A stretch of 8,192 nucleotides of DNA, from positions 1-8,192 of the forward strand of contig VFHG01000236.1 of NCBI GenBank assembly GCA_009392075.1, written 5' to 3'. Source of the stretch: SAR202 cluster bacterium. Lineage in GTDB: Bacteria > Chloroflexota > Dehalococcoidia > UBA3495. The notes below the pieces were generated by a model, which saw nothing but the letters and a program-made list of their open reading frames with translations, did no database searches and had not been told where the DNA came from. Below are positions 6,229 through 8,192 of the stretch, in pieces (the stretch's first letter is position 1; each line of letters starts with the position of its first letter). A program made the position numbers and the translations under genes.

Positions 6229-6978
6229 ATGGCAATCATTGTCGGTCGGGTCATCGACCTTAATTTTGAGCCCTTTTACATCGATATGGTACGCCGTGGG
6301 ATCGTTCTCCAAGATGTGGGTCTTAAAGACATTCCTCAAGCTCTGCGGGACGGCGAGATCAACGCCGGCCCGGTAAGTTTGGTGGACAGTTTCGATCTGG
6401 AAGATATCTGTGTCCCTGTCGCCGGTTTTTGCCTCTCGGCATCAAATAAGGCAGGCAGCAACCTGTTGTACTCTAAGAAGCCCATGGAAGAGCTCTCCGG
6501 GGCCTCCATCGCCACGGCTACCGCCGACTCGACCACCCGAAAGTTGTTCCAGGTTTTACTGGCCGAGAAATTTAATGGGAATGCGGACAATTTCGTTGCC
6601 ATGCCGGATGAACATGACGCCTTTGTGATCTCTGGAGACGACGCCCTGCGGCGCCGCCGGGGGGCCAGAGGCTACGAGCACCGCTACGACCTGGGTGAGG
6701 TTTGGCACGAGATGACCAGCCTGCCCTTTGTTTTCGCCCGGTGGATGGCCCGCAAAGGGATGAGCGAAGAAGACACGCTGTTGGTCGAAGACACTCTCTA
6801 CGTGGGGCTGGAAGACGGGGTGGACAGTCTGTTTCACTTGGCCGACCCCAAAGACCATCTCTTGATGATGGCCCGGGATATCGTCGACTACATCATTGGC
6901 TACCGGTATTTCGTTGGCCTCTCTGAGCGCAAATCCATCGACCTATTCAAAGAATACCTATCCAAACTGCCTGCTTAG
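6229..6978 (+). CDS. MqnA/MqnD-family protein (VitK2_biosynth fold), menaquinone-pathway-like
   Basis: Members of this family have a periplasmic-binding-protein-like fold but are cytosolic enzymes. MqnA is chorismate dehydratase and MqnD acts later in the futalosine route to menaquinone. The start ATG 6229 is fixed by an in-frame TAG directly before it; no strong ribosome site is visible. The protein has no signal peptide. Visible family marks are VGRVIDLNFEPF near 5-16, ALRDGEINAGPVSLVD at 38-53 (compare the P-[IV]-S-S/L motif of MqnA), LYSKKPMEELSG at 80-91, VISGDDALR at 133-141, and YDLGEVWHEMTSLPFVFARW at 153-172, the most diagnostic block. At 249 residues it is slightly shorter than many MqnA proteins. 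No other mqn gene is in the window, and the neighbour is a MetF-like gene, so the exact reaction is uncertain. A divergent MqnA, or a paralogue with another substrate, would both fit. Confidence 0.75.
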   Translation: MAIIVGRVIDLNFEPFYIDMVRRGIVLQDVGLKDIPQALRDGEINAGPVSLVDSFDLEDICVPVAGFCLSASNKAGSNLLYSKKPMEELSGASIATATADSTTRKLFQVLLAEKFNGNADNFVAMPDEHDAFVISGDDALRRRRGARGYEHRYDLGEVWHEMTSLPFVFARWMARKGMSEEDTLLVEDTLYVGLEDGVDSLFHLADPKDHLLMMARDIVDYIIGYRYFVGLSERKSIDLFKEYLSKLPA

Positions 6979-7025
6979 CTTGGATATCAGATAGACCATC
7001 GACTAATTCCAGAGGTGCGCCTGTA

Positions 7026-7886
7026 GTGAAGATCACCGAAGGCTGCTTCGAGGCCACAGGCCACACGTCCATAATCTGCGATTTCTCTCCACCCCGGTCC
7101 GGAGATTCGGCCGTCGTAACGCAGGCACAGATCGACGCTGATTTCATTTCAGTGGCCTACAATCCTGGTCGTGCTGTTAGGACCAATTCCGCCATGTTGG
7201 CCGCCGGAATCCAGCAGTCTGGAAAAGACGCGGTATTCACTCTGGCCACCAGGGACATGAACAAGCTGGCGGTGCAGTCCCTTTTATTGGGGGCCCAACT
7301 GTTGGGTCTTCAGAATGTGGTGGTGGTGCAGGGCGACTCGTTCGGCGAACAGGACCAGGCAAGAGTGGCCACGGTTAACGACTACCATCCCACCGGCCTG
7401 ATCTCGGCCATCGTCCAGATGAACCAGGGCCAGGATTTCAAAGAAGCGAAACTACGGGCACCCACGGATTTCTGCATTGGCGGGACCGTCGACCTGGGCA
7501 GGGGCATCGAAGAAGAAGCCCAACTTGCGGTGCGGAAAGTGCAGGCTGGGGCCGAGTTTCTAATCACTCAGCCGATATTCGACGTGGACCACGTAGCCCG
7601 GTACCGGGAGTCCTACGCATATCACGCCGGCAAAGCTGGGACCCTGCCCATCTACTTCGGCCTGCAGGTATTGGAGCAAGATGGGGTCCTATTCAGCTCC
7701 GTGCCAGAGTCGGTCCGGGCCGATTTGGAAGGCGGCCGCTCCGGAGTCGATATCGCCCTGGAGCTTTACCAAGAATTTCAAGAGGCCCGCCTCAACAACG
7801 TCTACCTCATGCCCCCCATCAAACGCGGCGGGGCTCGCAACTACGAAGCCGCCAAAGAATTCCTAACTTCCATCAATAAGATCTAA
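7026..7886 (+). CDS. MetF-like protein (methylenetetrahydrofolate reductase family), divergent active site
   Basis: The family comprises FAD-dependent TIM-barrel enzymes that reduce 5,10-methylenetetrahydrofolate to 5-methyltetrahydrofolate. The GTG at 7026 is preceded by AGAGGT (7011-7016) with 9 bases spacing, and it follows the MqnA-like gene by 47 bases on the same strand, so the two probably form one operon. Its 286 residues match bacterial MetF. Recognisable elements are DFSPPR (19-24, the EFFPPR box), FISVAYNPG (40-48), VVVVQGDSF (98-106, with the conserved Asp104) and AGAEFLITQPIFD (174-186, with Gln182). Several canonical features differ: the catalytic Glu of EFFPPR is Asp19, the Thr of SVTYG is Ala44, the YPE-HP segment is replaced by IGGTVDLGRG (151-160), and the PGILPV segment by YFGLQVL (210-216). 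It may be a specialised reductase or a MetF paralogue acting on another C1 carrier; the fold assignment is firm, the reaction is not. Confidence 0.82.
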   Translation: MKITEGCFEATGHTSIICDFSPPRSGDSAVVTQAQIDADFISVAYNPGRAVRTNSAMLAAGIQQSGKDAVFTLATRDMNKLAVQSLLLGAQLLGLQNVVVVQGDSFGEQDQARVATVNDYHPTGLISAIVQMNQGQDFKEAKLRAPTDFCIGGTVDLGRGIEEEAQLAVRKVQAGAEFLITQPIFDVDHVARYRESYAYHAGKAGTLPIYFGLQVLEQDGVLFSSVPESVRADLEGGRSGVDIALELYQEFQEARLNNVYLMPPIKRGGARNYEAAKEFLTSINKI

Positions 7887-7888
7887 CA

Positions 7889-7921
7889 AAAAATACCGCC
7901 GTTTTTACCGGCGGTATTTTT
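7889..7921. terminator. Bidirectional Rho-independent terminator after the metF-like gene
   Basis: A 13-bp perfect stem (7889-7901 with 7909-7921) has a GC-rich core, ACCGCCG/CGGCGGT, a 7-base loop TTTTTAC, and A/T tracts on both flanks. It lies 3 bases after the metF-like stop codon and 32 bases from the stop of the convergent gene, so it can serve both transcripts. Confidence 0.88.
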
Positions 7922-7953
7922 GCTGACTGCTGATCGCTGTTAACTGACAGTTT

Positions 7954-8192
7954 CTACGGCGCCCACGGGACCGGCGCCTCGCTGTTGAACTGGTCCGTTA
8001 CTACATCCACCACCGCCGGCCGTCCAGACGCGATTGCCTGCTCGATGGCGCTCTGGATGTCGCCGGGTTTCTCAACCCTGATTCCGAAGGCCCCCATGGA
8101 CTCGGCGACCTTGGAGAGGTCGATATCGGTAAACTGCCACAGGTCTCCGGGCGAGCCGCCTTCTATTCCTTCATACGCCCTTTCGTCTCCCC
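7954..8192 (-). CDS. Thiamine-pyrophosphate-dependent enzyme (acetolactate-synthase-like), C-terminal fragment
   Basis: This is the final 78 codons of a gene that enters from the right edge; the stop TAG is at 7954-7956 on the minus strand and no start is in the window. The translation includes TDIDLSKVAESMGAFGIRVE at residues 21-40, then an Ile/Ala-rich helix and a strand, SGRPAVVDVVTD at 55-66. This pattern (D-D/L-x-K-x-A-x-x-x-G-A-x-G-x-R-V followed by G-x-P-x-V-V-D-V) is the end of the TPP_enzyme_C domain of the acetolactate synthase, benzoylformate decarboxylase and oxalyl-CoA decarboxylase superfamily. The stretch before it, EGIEGGSPGDLWQFTDID, fits the loop after the Mg-TPP-binding region. 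Which member it is cannot be decided from this part. It ends close to the bidirectional terminator it shares with the metF-like gene. Confidence 0.8.
   Translation of the reverse strand, partial: GDERAYEGIEGGSPGDLWQFTDIDLSKVAESMGAFGIRVEKPGDIQSAIEQAIASGRPAVVDVVTDQFNSEAPVPWAP

Noticed and set aside
6211..6239. Second TTGACG (6211-6216) as a promoter closer to the mqnA-like gene
   Set aside because: The matching -10 position falls inside the coding region and has no good hexamer.
1..8192. CRISPR array, insertion sequence or toxin-antitoxin/defence system
   Set aside because: No regularly spaced repeats, no transposase and no recognisable defence genes were found on either strand; only the integrase fragment hints at mobility.

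Overview
The window looks like bacterial chromosome of moderate-to-high GC content. The gene families suggest a Chloroflexota-type organism (Dehalococcoidia/SAR202-like). The grounds are a dipeptide/oligopeptide-type ABC system with a lipoprotein binding protein and TTG/GTG starts, a secreted MA-family metallopeptidase with a low-complexity tail, and an MqnA-like protein beside a MetF-like protein. This placement is inference from family resemblance only.

Left edge (1-618): the 3' end of a tyrosine recombinase gene runs off the left edge. It is followed by a short direct repeat and a strong symmetrical hairpin, then two tRNA genes on the minus strand, tRNA-His(GTG) and tRNA-Arg(TCG), both with encoded CCA. 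The integrase end faces the 3' end of tRNA-Arg. This is the classic layout of an integrated element whose body lies to the left of the window.

Transport block (about 771-4472, plus strand): a promoter-like site precedes a lipoprotein substrate-binding protein of the SBP_bac_5 family and two tightly coupled DppB- and DppC-type permeases. The cluster stops without ATPase genes, so the ATPases must be encoded elsewhere.

Middle (4543-5988, minus strand): a convergent gene encodes an exported gluzincin-type metallopeptidase (HEFTH plus NEGLAEY). It has an acidic Ser/Glu-rich linker and a C-terminal Cys-motif, hydrophobic segment and Arg cluster that resembles a surface-sorting signal.

Right half (6080-7921, plus strand): a near-consensus promoter fires into a leader that carries an intrinsic-terminator hairpin, which could be an attenuator or end a small RNA of about 80 nt. 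The leader precedes an MqnA-family gene and, 47 nt further on, a MetF-family gene in which several canonical substrate-site motifs are altered. A bidirectional terminator closes the unit. The last 239 bases hold the C-terminal end of a thiamine-pyrophosphate enzyme on the minus strand, cut by the window edge.

No CRISPR array, insertion sequence or rRNA was seen. The parts most worth a second look are the MqnA-like/MetF-like pair with its attenuated leader, the tail of the metallopeptidase, and the integrase/tRNA junction.
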